From assembly GCF_038502225.1 (NCBI RefSeq), contig NC_091378.1:7801035-7865034 (forward strand): a stretch of DNA of 64,000 nucleotides. The letters are read 5' to 3'. The notes beneath the pieces were generated by a model. That model saw only the letters and a program-made list of their open reading frames with translations, had not been told where the DNA came from and did no database searches. Position numbers and translations under genes: made by a program. Position 1 is the stretch's first letter, and each line of letters opens with the position of its first letter. Source of the stretch: Cherax quadricarinatus. Lineage: Eukaryota > Arthropoda > Malacostraca > Decapoda > Parastacidae. This document shows, one piece after another, positions 9,389 through 20,880 of the stretch.

Positions 9389-9666
9389 TACAAAGTCACA
9401 CTCGTTGTTGAATTAGACACATGTGCAACTCTTGGGTATCTTTATTGAGGAAACGTTTCGCCACACCGTGGCTTCATCAGTCCATACAAAGGAGAAACTT
9501 GAAGAACAGGAGGAGAATGAGGTAATCAGTCTCTCCTTTGTATGGACTGATGAAGCCACTGTGTGGCGAAACGTTTCCTCAATAAAGATACCCAAGAGTT
9601 GCACATGTATCTAATTCAACAACATGTCGGTTCTCTGAACCATTCATCTACAAAGTCACACTCGTT
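9389..9666 (+). mobile_element. Hairpin element with hammerhead-like motif and 18-bp TSD
   Basis: An 18-bp direct repeat (TACAAAGTCACACTCGTT) at 9389-9406 and 9649-9666 bounds the insertion. Inside are two inverted arms meeting near 9505. The forward arm has CTGATGA (9547-9553), stem GCCAC/GTGGC (9555-9567), GAA (9568-9570) and ACGTT, then TCC (9576-9578) pairing with GGA (9544-9546) and ATAC (9588-9591) pairing with GTAT (9540-9543). The tail is TGTCGGTTCTCTGAACCATT. This is the reference copy for the family. Confidence 0.8.
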
Positions 9667-10864
9667 CTCCAGTCCGTGTCTTTACCTCAGAAGGTAAGGG
9701 TCTTGGAAACCTGTTTCCCCGGTTGTGTGAGAAAGTTTAAAGTGCAGGAACTTGCTGACAGAGACCCGAGAGGTCTCCCAGGGCTTCCACTCTAACCTAC
9801 CACGAGTCTTACACGTAAGTTGACCTTCAATCATCGCTCGTCATGTATGGATGTATATAATTTTTCACATATTTTTCTGTCTCTGAGAATATTTATTATT
9901 TTCTTTAAAGAAGACCTGCTATTAAAGGTAAAATTAATAGCTGTCATACTGAAAGATAAGCAGGTTATTGTTTAGATTGTTATATATAAGTAACTCCAAA
10001 CCCAGTGAATAGTAGACTTCTATGATAGTCACTCCAGACGCAATGAGTAGTAGACGATTGTGATAGTCACTCCAGATCTAATGAGTGACCTTATATGTCA
10101 GCTTAAGACAGCATACGTTTTAATCCAACTCTCTAAAAATCTGGCGTTAACATCATTTCGGGATTTGCTCTTAACTGTACGAAAATATATGTTAATCTAA
10201 GTTATGCAAATCTAACCTAACCTATAATAATACTAATTTGCTTTAGATATTACAGCATGTAGAGATTTGTTAAGTGTAATGGGTACAAAAAAACAGACGT
10301 CAGATTTGAAGGCTAGTTTGTGTAAATTGGCTAAAACAAATAACCACTGGACTGGGAACACAGTTTTCATACTAAATGGACGTTTTCTGTCCTCTGTCCT
10401 AAATACGCAAAAATGAAAAAAAAAAAAAAATTCCATGTCCAATGAAAAGAAATCTCCAAATGTCAGAATCATTTTATAAAATGTTTATTAAATTATTTTC
10501 AGTTCTTCACTTATTAGTTTTCCTTTCCATTTCACACCCTTGCACTCTCAAAAGCCTTTGTGTTGTCTCCCTTCACAAAAAAACTAAATAGAAACGAAAT
10601 GTATGATAAATCATATACTGTCTTTTGTTCTGTTCATACGTACAGTATTGTTGCATACACGTTGTATTTTGCAATGCCTGTGTGAGAGAAGGGAAGGTAC
10701 CCGAGGACTCACACAGTATATTCAGTGTTCCTCCATTGTGTTCTCGAGTGGGACTTGGGGGAGCATTGAAAATGGGCTTCTGCAAATATTTTTGTTAGTG
10801 GGTTTGAGTTTGAGAAGGACCTACCTGTTATGGACCAGTGTTCCTCTTTTCTATGGTGTCCCGT
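9667..10864. other. No gene recognised
   Basis: AT-rich sequence. A motif resembling CACTCCAGAC recurs loosely at 9990-10080. No domain or repeat family is supported. Confidence 0.3.
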
Positions 10865-11145
10865 AGCTAGCGCACTCGGGTCACACACTGAGGCTCGTAG
10901 CTCGAATCTCAGGTACGGCTGGAAAACACGTGTTGCCACAAGACGTCTACCGTCCATGTTCACCCATCAGTATAAAATGGGTGCCTGTGTGTTATTGGAC
11001 TGATGTGGGTTGCATCCTGAGACAAAACTGACCTAATTTGCCCGAAATGCTCAGCATAACAAGCGGCTTTCTACATAGTACTGTGGCACTGATATCAGAT
11101 AGGCCTGTATACCTTGTATATGTACTTGTAGAAATAAAGATATTA

Positions 11146-11182
<37 letters not shown>

Positions 11183-11185
11183 GAA
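10865..11185 (+). mobile_element. tRNA-derived SINE with (ATT)n tail
   Basis: The head has A-box-like TAGCTAGCGCACTCGG and B-box-like GTAGCTCGAATCTC, as in pol III promoters of tRNA-derived SINEs. The body includes GGTGCCTGTGTGTTATTGGA, and the 3' end is about 12 ATT units (11148-11183). Body fragments recur at 3397-3515 and 26590-26760. Confidence 0.75.
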
Positions 11186-11475
11186 GTGGAGCATTAATGG
11201 AAAATGAGGATAAAGAAAAGCTGCAGCCCCACCTATAATTGAGCCAATGTTTAGTTCTGTATAGATCTGTATACAACGTGATAAAATGCTACACAGATAG
11301 ACATTGTGTCCCAATAAATGCTTGTTGTGCCAAGTGTCTATCATCGGGGATCATACATAGTTTCTGCGTGAAAAGGAAAAGTACATAACGGAAAAATAAT
11401 AGATGGGCAAGTCTGTCATGTGAATCAACTAAAGAAATGTGCAGAATTATCAAAAGTGTAAGACATGATTGCAGG
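11186..11475. other. No feature recognised
   Basis: Nothing supported. Confidence 0.3.
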
Positions 11476-11535
11476 TGACCAAGTGAGTCTGGAGTTTTGA
11501 GACTCTGACCGCGGGTTCAAATCCCGCCCGTGGTA
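11476..11535 (+). mobile_element. tRNA-SINE fragment
   Basis: Contains GTCTGGAGTTTTGAGACTCT and GACCGCGGGTTCAAATCCCG, the anticodon-arm and B-box part of the SINE family seen at 16156-16387 and 39482-39809. Confidence 0.6.
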
Positions 11536-11802
11536 TGGTGAGTCTAGGAAGGAATGGAGATGAGTAAATCTAGTGCCGTCACTGAGAGAAGAATATAAGT
11601 GCTGCTTATTACATTTTCAGATTTAAAAAAGAACTGAGTGGACAGGGAAGCGGTGTATCTGCTTACAAATGTATGGAATAGGTGGCTAGATGTTAAAAGA
11701 CTAAAGAGCTTCATGCAGATAGCGAGGCTCACGTTCGAGTATGCAGGAAAGGAAGGGTATATTTTCCAGAACAAGTAAGAGGTACACACCGATGTGTGAG
11801 GT

Positions 11803-12040
11803 GCAACATCTGGGTAGTTTCATTAACCTTTCTCCATCCAGTGGCTTCATCAATACAAATTTAAGGACATAATTGGAATTCAGTAGTAATCAGTTCCTTA
11901 GTCTGAGGGACTGATTACATCATCCTTGAATTTGCATTGATAAAGCCAATGGATGGCGAAACGTCTACAATAAAGACACCCAGATGTTGCACATGTGTCT
12001 AGTTATACATCTTGTGGGTATTGTATATCATACATCTACT
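11803..12040 (+). mobile_element. Hairpin element inserted in an RTE copy
   Basis: The left half is reversed (CCAGTGGCTTCATCAATAC). The right half reads TGATAAAGCCAATGGATGGC, GAAACGTCTACAATAAAGAC. Stem II is GCCA/TGGC. The flanks ATGTGTGAGG and ATGTGCGATG may be a decayed duplication (8 of 10 matches). Confidence 0.6.
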
Positions 12041-12187
12041 GTATATGTGCGATGTCACCGTGATTGTGTAATACATTTATAGATGTTATTGTAAGAGTGT
12101 TTGTGTTGCAAAACAGTGTGGTTTTGAAATATATCTGATATAAATTAAAGTTCTTGCATTTGGTGTTACCTGGCAACACTGATTTTT

Positions 12188-12360
12188 GGGGTTCTAAAGG
12201 AAAAGTTGAAAAGGGTTCTAAAGGAAAAGTTGAAAAGGGTTCTAAAGGAAAAGTTGAAAAGGGTTCTAAAGGAAAAGTTGAAAAGGGTTCTAAAGGAAAA
12301 GTTGAAAAGGGTTCTAAAAGAAAAGTTGAAAAAGGTTCTAAAGGAAAAGTTGAAAAGTTG
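12188..12360. repeat. 24-bp minisatellite, ~7 copies
   Basis: Unit GGTTCTAAAGGAAAAGTTGA plus AAAG. Because 24 is a multiple of three, both strands stay open. It appears to have expanded within the RTE copy. Confidence 0.9.
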
Positions 12361-12515
12361 AAAGTGGAGGTGTTTGGAAGTCTGTGTAGAAGTAGTTAAA
12401 AGGAGGATAAAATAGCAAGATGCGAACAATAAACAGAAATGCATTGATGTAAGAATGGAGGTCTGATTCGAAGGATTATGGAAGAAATAAATGTATTTGA
12501 TTATATGGAATCTCA

Positions 12516-12979
12516 TATAGAGGAGAGAAAGTAGCAGTTGAGAATCCTGGGAAGAAATGTTTGCCAGTATTAAATTAAAAGGGGAAATATGTCACAGTAA
12601 AACAGATTTGCCACTTCGATGAAGCCACACCTAAGTGTACAGAAGAATGCAACGGACGGGAATAGAACTCGCGGTCATAGACAAAATATACAATATTTAA
12701 AAAAAATGAACTTAGGATTTTTTTCTCACTTTCGCTATACTCAAAATTTCATTAACTATTGTCATTCCTATATTAAATGGATTTGTTTCCTAAACCTATT
12801 TAAAAAAAATATTTTCGCAATCCATATATTTTCAGCCTGCAAAATCTGGATACCAAACTTACAAACACACTTTGTGAATAAATGGTTTAAAAAAAAGGCA
12901 AGCTGATAAATGAGATTTATGCAAGATTTGGGTATATTTTATTCTGAAATAAAGATACCTAAATGTCTCTTCAAACACA
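12516..12979. other. No feature recognised
   Basis: An AT-rich 95-codon frame at 12619-12906 shows no recognisable domain. Confidence 0.3.
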
Positions 12980-13170
12980 TTACCTGGAGAGGGTTTCGGG
13001 GGGGTCAGCGCCCCTCGGCTCTGTCTGAGACCAGGCCTCGTGGTGGATCAGGGTCTGATCAACCAGGGTGTTACTGCTGACCGCACTTAAACTGACGTAA
13101 GAACCACAGCCCGGGTGGTCAGGTACTGACTTTAGGTGCCTGTCCAGTGCCTTCTTGAAGACAGCCATGG
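12980..13170 (-). pseudogene. CR1-like RT C-terminal remnant
   Basis: The minus strand encodes MAVFKKALDRHLKSVPDHPG, then CGSYVSLSAVSSNTLVDQTL and HHEAWSQTEPRG. It parallels 8470-8690. Only the extreme C-terminus and the start of the 3' UTR remain. Confidence 0.6.
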
Positions 13171-13933
13171 GTCTATTGGAGTTATCTTTGTCATACTTCT
13201 CCCTCCGTTACTGCTAATACTGGTCTATTTTCCATGTGTTGCTCTTCCTGCCCTTTCAAATACGTTCATGACACCGGGCACGCACTGATGGATTTGAAGA
13301 ACGGAAGTGTTCGCTTTGTTGACACTAACAAATCTCTCCTCGATAATGTTGGAGATCACAGCTATCCTGTAAACTCGTCTTCTATTACATCTATTCTTCT
13401 AGCCTTCACAGGCACAGTTTTGTAGAATCGATCCTTATAAACAGTATTCCTGGTGATGTTTGAGTTGATGTCCGCCTTTCGCAAGGCATTGGAAAATTCT
13501 GCGCTCGTCAGGACACCCGTGACCTGACCTTACGTTCGTCTTTTCACCATTTCTATTGACCTGTCTTCTGTATTTCTTTCACCTTTCATGTCACCTGATT
13601 TTCTCATTTACTGCGTCTCTCTTTTCAAGCAATGATCATTAGGATTACTCCTGTGTTCTTTCTTGTTCACTTTTGTATAATTTGTGAGCCCCACTGGACG
13701 ACTGTTAGAAGGCGAAGCTACCAGCTTCTCCATCCTCTTGAGACCTGAATAATCAACATTAACTTTTCAGCTATACAGTGGTCAGACCGGCTTCAACATG
13801 TGAAAACTCAGTTTTCTCTTGTTGACCTCTGACCTAACCACTGCGTAGATGGGGTCAGTTTCCCCTCAACCTTCCCTACCTGGCACACTGGTTTTAATCT
13901 GTTTTAATTAACTGTTTTGTTCACTTTTTCACG
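13171..13933. other. No gene recognised
   Basis: A 63-codon frame at 13234-13425 (+) and an opposing minus-strand frame look compositionally coding-like but match no family I know. The remainder is featureless. Confidence 0.3.
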
Positions 13934-14112
<179 letters not shown>

Positions 14113-15673
14113 TGTTTGTGTGTGTGAGAGAGAAAGAGAGAGTTATTTACCTTATGATGTCCGTATATTTTTGGAAAGACAGCAAGAGAGTGATAGTGAA
14201 TGTATTTCTTTGGGTCCGCCCGCCTTGATATCGCTGGCTTGTTGATAAACTGCCTCAATATCGCTGCCACACACCAAGCCACTTGACAGCAGCGCGAAAC
14301 CAATGTGCAGATTTTCCCAAAACAGGTAAAATGCATTTTTTATCGGTTACTTTGCTTTGCTTTGCTCTCTCTCTGTTTTCTCCTCAGCCCTGTCTCATCC
14401 ACCCTGTCTATGCCCGAAAATATTTTTCACGTCGTGTTCGTCTTCCCTCTATTCCTTCATTTCCTGAGTGATGAAAAGACTTATCATGTCATATTACTGT
14501 TATTTTCGGCTAAATAAACTTAAATATACAACAATATACAAGTCAATCTACACAAATCTAATGTAACTTAATGTAACAGAGAACAACAGAAAATAATTTT
14601 TTTTCTTGTAAGGGAGAAATGAACGAACGACAGTTCTCAGGAGAGTGAACGCTTTAATTAGAGAAATGGTTATTTCTGAGTTTATTTACGAGTTTCGACG
14701 GGGATACGCCAGTAAATGCTATTTAGCATTTTGTTTTTTTACAGGGTTATATTAGTAAATGCATTTCAGAGTTGTTTTGACAGGGATATGTTAGCCTTAT
14801 GACATTTTGCCGGTAGTGGGAGAGCTGAAGCTCTCTGACGTTGCCTGACGCTCTCCGGAAATAAGAGAACGAACATACGACAGCCTGGTCGGAGAGGTAT
14901 GAAGATAATTTATCACTGGGGTAATTGTGACAGCAGGGAGTGTTGCTTATTGATTTGTATCCTTACTCTCTCTCTCTCCCAAAATGTAGGTTAGTTATGA
15001 ATTATTCCAGCCACGGTATTTTGATTTTGATATTTGTCGAATATATCTGCTTTGTTAATAAGTTTCATGTGTGATAGAACAATTACCCTTAAGAAAGCGA
15101 TGTATATTCATAGTGAGCAAGTGTTTCGTATCGTTCTGCAGTTATGTCAAGTAACGAGATGGATATTAATGCCCTAAGTACATTGTTTGGATTTTGACAG
15201 TCGAAATCACAGGGTAAGACCTAGCCAAGACACATTCCATCTCATTTTCAGCTCGTAATATGCAAATCTTCCTTCGTATCTGTATTTCTATCTTTCTTTA
15301 GTACACTTCATGTTATCTAATAATAATTACATTTCTTTTTATCTCATCTAGAAATGTTTCAGCCATCGCCTCATGCCACATTATTTGCAAACTACTGTTT
15401 GAGTAACTTCATACCAGTGAGCAGAATATGCACTGACACTGAAACTAAGATTCAGTAGCTAATTTCAGCTCATCCTCCTAGGAATACATAAGCTCATAAA
15501 CGAATTAAGAGCCACTGGAAAGTTACGTTAGTTGTCTATCACAAAGTTAATTTTACGACCGATGGATCATTAAGCGTATTCACCGTGTTTACCCGGCCGC
15601 TATTGCTTTTAAAAATAGCAAGCGAAACTTTACCTAGCCTTACCTTCCCTAGCTTTATTTAACCTTAAGTATC

Positions 15674-15676
<3 letters not shown>
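14113..15676. other. No gene recognised
   Basis: Unique-looking AT-rich sequence. Short frames at 14283-14517 have no recognisable domain. Confidence 0.3.

Positions 15677-15748
<72 letters not shown>
15677..15748. repeat. (TA)n microsatellite
   Basis: Pure TA tract. Confidence 0.9.
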
Positions 15749-15750
<2 letters not shown>

Positions 15751-16155
15751 CTGACAATTTGACAAAACACATGAATATGTTTATTAATGGAAAACGTCCA
15801 CCAATCAGTGTCTTTCTGAAGCCAATACATAAAATAAATCCTGAAAAAAGATATAGGAGACATTGTTAGATGATGCATCCCTCAGCCTTGATAAATCTGA
15901 AACAGAATATACTAAAGATGAAGATTTATATACTCGGCCCAAAAGTGAAATTCAGAAAACGAAAACTTTATCACAGGTAGGCAGGACGCCATCTTAATGC
16001 TTCCGTTTCAGATTTCTCAAAGGTGAGAGAAGCAGTAGTAAAAGAATGTAATAGTAGTGGAAGTGATAGTAAATTAGCACAAGTGAAGAGAGGATCATAG
16101 AGAGAGAGGGGGAAAGGAGCAGAGGGACATAACGAGACAGTAACAAGAGCAAATA
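15749..16155. other. Unannotated; possible hairpin-element relic
   Basis: At 15778-15825, TTTATTAATGGAAAACGTCC and TCTTTCTGAAGCC look like a decayed reverse-strand hammerhead-like arm. Nothing else is supported. Confidence 0.35.
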
Positions 16156-16387
16156 TAATCAAACCACACCACGGGTGAGGATAGAACTCGCGACCAGAGT
16201 GTCATAAAACTCCAGACCGACGCGTTAGCGACTGGGCCAGCTAGCTTCACTAAGATTCATCCAACTTGGCTAGCTGGCCAAGTGGCTAACCCCTCGTTCT
16301 GGAGTTTTATGACTCTCTGATCGCGGGTTCTAACCCCATCCGTGGTATGGTTTCTTTGCAATCGTGTCATTACGATTTCGTGAGTCA
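16156..16387. mobile_element. Inverted pair of tRNA-SINE copies
   Basis: A reverse copy (about 16160-16250) and a forward copy (16262-16387) face each other. The forward copy has GCTAGCTGGCCAAGTGGCTA, the B-box-like GCGGGTTCTAACCCC and the tail CAATCGTGTCATTACGATTT. Confidence 0.75.
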
Positions 16388-16410
16388 AATATTATCACAA
16401 TAACATTAAA

Positions 16411-17875
16411 ACAAACGGGTCCCGCTTATCCAGCAGGTTAGGGCCCATCTACTGATGTAAAATAAAAATCGCTGTAAAGTGAAGCATTTAATTTTCTCAC
16501 TTTCAAATGCATATAACATGTTTGCACTATTATATATCAAGTGAGCAAAAGAGCTAGGCCTAAAAAATGCATATACAGTACACACATTGCTTACTTAAAA
16601 ATATTTTCATCCTTTGCTTATACTGAGTGAACATATTGTAGGAAGTCTAAATAAATGAGGAATTGGTATAATGGAAAAACCATTGCATTAACAAAACGCC
16701 ATAAAGCGAAGTGCTGTAAAGTGAAGCACTGTAAAGTGAAGCACTGTAAAGTGAAGCACTGTAAAGTGAAGCACTGTAAAGTGAAGCACTGTGAAGTGAA
16801 GCACTGTAAAGTGAAGCACCTTAAAGTGAAGCACTGTGAAGTGAAGCACTGTAAAGTGAAGCACCTTAAAGTGAAGCACTGTAAAGTGAAGCACTGTAAA
16901 GTGAAGCACTGTAAAGTGAAGCACTGTAAAGTGAAGCACTGTAAAGTGAAGCACTGTAAAGTGAAGCACTGTAAAGTGAAGCACTGTAAAGTGAAGCACT
17001 GTAAAGCAGAGCACTGTAAAGCCAAGCACTGTAAAGTGAAGCACTGTAAAGTGAAGCACTGTAAAGCAGAGCACTGTAAAGCCAAGCACTGTAAAGTGAA
17101 GCACTGTAAAGTGAAGCACTATAAAGTGAAGCACTGTAAAGTGAAGCACTGTAAAGTGAAGCACTGTAAAGTGAAACACTGTAAAGCAGAGCACTGTAAA
17201 GCCAAGCACTGTAAAGTGAAGCACTGTAAAGTGAAGCACTGTAAAGCAGAGCACTGTAAAGCCAAGCACTGTAAAGTGAAGCACTGTAAAGTGAAGCACT
17301 ATAAAGTGAAGCACTGTAAAGTGAAGCACTGTAAAGTGAAGCACTGTAAAGTGAAACACTGTAAAGCAGAGCACTGTAAAGCCAAGCACTGTAAAGTGAA
17401 GCACTGTAAAGTGAAGCACTGTAAAGCAGAGCACTGTAAAGCCAAGCACTGTAAAGTGAAGCACTGTAAAGTGAAGCACTATAAAGTGAAGCACTGTAAA
17501 GTGAAGCACTGTAAAGTGAAGCACTGTAAAGCAGAGCACTGTAAAGCCAAGCACTGTAAAGTGAAGCACTGTAAAGTGAAGCACTATAAAGTGAAGCACT
17601 GTAAAGTGAAGCACTGTAAAGTGAAGCACTGTAAAGTGAAGCACTGTAAAGCAGAGCACTGTAAAGCCAAGCACTGTAAAGTGAAGCACCGCAAAATGAA
17701 GCACTGAAAAACGAAGCACTGAAAAGCGAAGCACTGTAAAGCGAAGCACTGTAAAGCGAAGCACTGAAAAACGAAGCACTGAAAAGCGAAGCACTGTAAA
17801 GCGAAGCACTGTAAAGCGAAGCACTATAAAGCGAAGCACTGTAAAGCGAAGCACTGTAAAGTGGGGCCCGTTTGT
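16411..17875 (+). mobile_element. DNA-transposon-like element with internal array
   Basis: Ends are ACAAACGGGTCCCGCTT (16411-16427) and AAGTGGGGCCCGTTTGT (17859-17875), which are inverted repeats matching at 15 of 17 positions. The left subterminal sequence CGCTGTAAAGTGAAGCA resembles the unit of the array filling the right part. The ends recall pogo/Tigger-type elements, but no transposase frame is present, so this would be non-autonomous. Confidence 0.6.
16706..17860. repeat. 15-bp minisatellite with 180-bp higher-order unit
   Basis: Basic unit GCACTGTAAAGTGAA. Variants (GCAGA, GCCAA, ATAAA) recur in a fixed order: 17041-17220 and 17221-17400 are identical, and the pattern continues to about 17520. 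Long open frames on both strands are by-products of the 15-bp period. Confidence 0.95.
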
Positions 17876-18179
17876 ACCTACTTAATTACAACAATGGTAT
17901 ACAATTCCGAAAATAGTTGAGTAGTTAGGACAGTAGGCTTTTGCATTCGAATTCAGAACGGGACAGTAGAAGCAGTGGTGAGGTTAAGTTGATGTCATCA
18001 GTCAATCAACTTTGAAGTACTTTTGAGACAGTCAGTCCCTCAGCTTGGAGAAGAGTTTAGCTCCATGATCTAAACAATGTTCAGACTATGGGGTCTGAAC
18101 AAGGTTTCATACTCTAGTTGAAGACTACAAAAGTTGAGCACATCTATAAGCTGAGTGACTGACATCCTCAGACTACACT
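17876..18179. other. No feature recognised
   Basis: Contains short self-complementary stretches (ATGTTCAGACTATGGGGTCT) but no gene. Confidence 0.3.
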
Positions 18180-18285
18180 GCTTTTGCTGTCTCCGTATCT
18201 GCCGCCTCTGTATTCGACGGATGAAACCTACCCTGTGAGCGAAAAGTTTCTCAATAAAAGTACCTAACTCTTGTACCTGTGTCTC
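18180..18285 (+). mobile_element. Degenerate hairpin element
   Basis: GGATGAAACCTACCCTGTGA then GCGAAAAGTTTCTCAATAAA and AGTACCTAACTCTTG, the order seen in hammerhead-like copies, with a weak stem II. Confidence 0.45.
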
Positions 18286-19877
18286 ACTTCTTTGTGAATT
18301 AGATTACTATGAAGGGAATTTGTTTGGGATAAATAAATTTGATCATAAAAGGAGGGAAAACAAAGAACATTAGTTATTTAGTAGCGAGTTTTGGAAGTGA
18401 ATAAATTTAGAAGGATAGCCAAGGCGAGAGAACGAGCTGTGAAGAGTGGAAATTTTAGAAGCAAGAAAGTTACAGAAGCAGAGTACAGGGAGAAAGTGAG
18501 AAACAAGAACACTTTCCTTGACAGATGGAATGCAGTAAGAAGTAGTCAGTGTACATGCAACCGTGCAATGGCTTTCGGTAAACGAGAAAAAGAAAAAAAA
18601 ACTGACAGAGCAGTGACCATGAATATCAAGGAATGACAGCAATGAGTTTGATTTCCATTCAGTTTTGAACTTAGAAGAGCAAGATTTTTAAGGACATCAA
18701 GAAAGGGTTGGAGAAACTAGAGTCGTGACATCATTTACAAAGGGAAGGTTATAGTGTAGGACGTACCGCAATAAGAAGTAGAAAAGAAGGGAAATACTCC
18801 ATATAAAGATTTGCAAGAACATGGAAGGCGATCCCATAGGAACATCAAAAGACTGACAGTTAAATTCACATTGAACTGAAAAAAAAAGAATTAAAGTCTA
18901 CTCGATGGGTAATAAGATCAAGGCATCAATGGGTATTGGTGAAGCTCCTCTTCACAATCATTAAGTTAAATCTTCCTTGATCTCAAGGGAAGCTTCCGAA
19001 CAACGGCGTCATTGGAGATTAGTTCAATGAGGATCCTTAAGAGATTAGTTCAGGGATCTGCCAGATGTCTCAATATGTCCTAATGGATCATGCACGTGTT
19101 GCCAAGCTCATTCCTGTTGTTCGTATATTAGTATTCATTATAGCTGATAAATTACTACTGTCTTACAGTGGCACTACCAATGTTAATGTTAGTATTTGGA
19201 GCGTTCGGTGGGTGATTATCCTAATAATCTAGTGCTTTAGTTGTATCCCTAGGGGCAGTTTTATCCTTAGTAGAAATTAACCTTATTGCTCTACTATTTC
19301 TTCTAGTTTCTTGGTATTTTGATATATAAGAGGTTCCAGGTTTTCTCTCTTTTCTCATACTAGAGGAGAAGACTACATTTTCCGCTCTGAAAAACTCATT
19401 AATTGCATTAATAACAGATGTTACTGGGGCCTTGAGGCTTCTGGGTAGGACAGAGGACATGCATTACCAAAGAGCAAGTTGTTGCGATGTGATACGGTGG
19501 TTCACGGACATCAGTGACATAGTTCAAGAGGTCAGTGAATTTGGCAGCACCTTAAGGGCTTTGTGGATGTGTGGCAGCTTTCTGGGAGATTTTTATTTAA
19601 TAGCAGTTCTTAGGTGCTCGAGTTGACGTTTCAAGTTGAGTCTATTGGGAGGGATTGTTGGCCGATGTTCTCAACTGGAGGCCTCATGAAAACTGAAGTC
19701 AAGAGAAATGTTCTTGTTTGCACGAGAGAATACTCATACCAAGTGACACCAAGAACTCCTAGCTAGAAGGAACATAGTCATTTGAGATTCTTTGCTGTAC
19801 TACTAGTGTCAAGTGAGGAACCTCTTTAACAAAATTAGATACATTTGCAGCGTTCTGTTTCCTGTTGAAAATCTCGC
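18286..19877. other. No gene recognised
   Basis: An 81-codon Lys/Arg-rich frame at 18391-18636 has no recognisable domain. The rest shows no repeat family that I can name. Confidence 0.3.
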
Positions 19878-20157
19878 AAGTTGAGCTGGTTAACTTCTGT
19901 AGGGTAGTGAGGAAGATCTGGACGGGTTGAGACAAGTTGAGCTGGTTAACTTCGGTAGGGTAGTGAGGAAGATCTGGACGGGTTGAGACAAGTTGAGCTG
20001 GTTAACTTCGGTAGGGTAGTGAGAAAGATCTGGACGGGTTGAGACAAGTTGAGCTGGTTAACTTCGGTAGGGTAGTGAGGAAGATCTGGACGGGTTGAGA
20101 CAAGTTGAGCTGGTTAACTTAGGTAGGGTAGTGAGGAAGATCTGGACGGGTTGAGAC
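19878..20157. repeat. 56-bp tandem repeat, 5 copies
   Basis: Unit begins CAAGTTGAGCTGGTTAACTT and ends GGACGGGTTGAGA. The copies are nearly identical, so the amplification is recent. Confidence 0.95.
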
Positions 20158-20165
20158 ACTGGTCG

Positions 20166-20530
20166 TAGTAGTAGTAGATGCTGTTTAATGTAGTCAAATG
20201 TAAGGTTCTGATCTTGACAAAAGAAGATAACCATGTTACTTATGAAATAAATATCGTAGATCTCAATCATCTTGAAGGCAAAGAAAACTTAGAAGTCCTG
20301 ATTAGCAGTAATCTAAAACCAAGAAAACATTACACTTGTATTTGCAATAAACATAATAGGATTCTTGGCTTCATATGATGAAGTATAATATATTAACCTT
20401 TTATATACCCTTGGTAAGGGATTATTTTGATTATAATCTTTAGTTCTGGTCTCCATATTGCAGAATGGACATAACTGTGATGGAAAACATACAGAGAAAA
20501 ATGACTAAGTTGATCCCCAACATGTCTTCT
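20166..20530 (+). pseudogene. CR1 RT fragment
   Basis: Aligns with the 4553-7498 ORF2 around residues 749-870: KCKVLILTKEDNHVTYEIN corresponds to the KCKVLNV block, followed by SSNLKPR and RILGFI. A stop follows RILGFI and the rest is frameshifted. It is bounded by two minisatellites. Confidence 0.8.
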
Positions 20531-20531
20531 G

Positions 20532-20880
20532 AACTACACATCTGTTGCCACTACACATGTACCACCACTACACATGTACCACCATTACACATCTACCACT
20601 ACACATCTGCCACCACTACACATCACCACTACACATGTACAACCACTACACATGTACAACCACTACACATGTACAACCACTACACATGTGCAACCACTAC
20701 ACATGTACAACCACTACACATGTACAACCACTACACATGTACAATCACTACACATGTACAACCACTACACATGTGCAACCACTAAACATCTACCACCATT
20801 ACACATCTACCATAACTGTACATCTGCCATCACTACACATCTACCATCACTACACATCTATGACCATTACCAATACATGT
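20532..20880. repeat. 17-bp minisatellite
   Basis: Unit AACCACTACACATGTAC, about 20 copies, degenerate toward both ends. Frames reading His-Tyr-Thr repeats are artefacts. Confidence 0.95.

Larger units (their letters stand above)
11655..12515 (+). pseudogene. Decayed RTE-like RT copy with insertions
   Basis: 11655-11802 matches the region of the 770-2296 ORF around residues 160-210, including AGCGAGGCTCACGTTCGAGT. After a hairpin insertion the match resumes at about 12041 with GCGATGTCACCGTGATTGTG, and again at 12400-12515. A 24-bp minisatellite occupies 12188-12360. Frames are broken throughout. Confidence 0.6.

Noticed and set aside
16655..17854. 350- and 388-codon Lys/His/Cys and Leu/Phe/His/Thr repeat frames
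   Set aside because: The 15-bp period keeps frames open on both strands. No start context or domain is present, and an opposing frame of equal quality exists.
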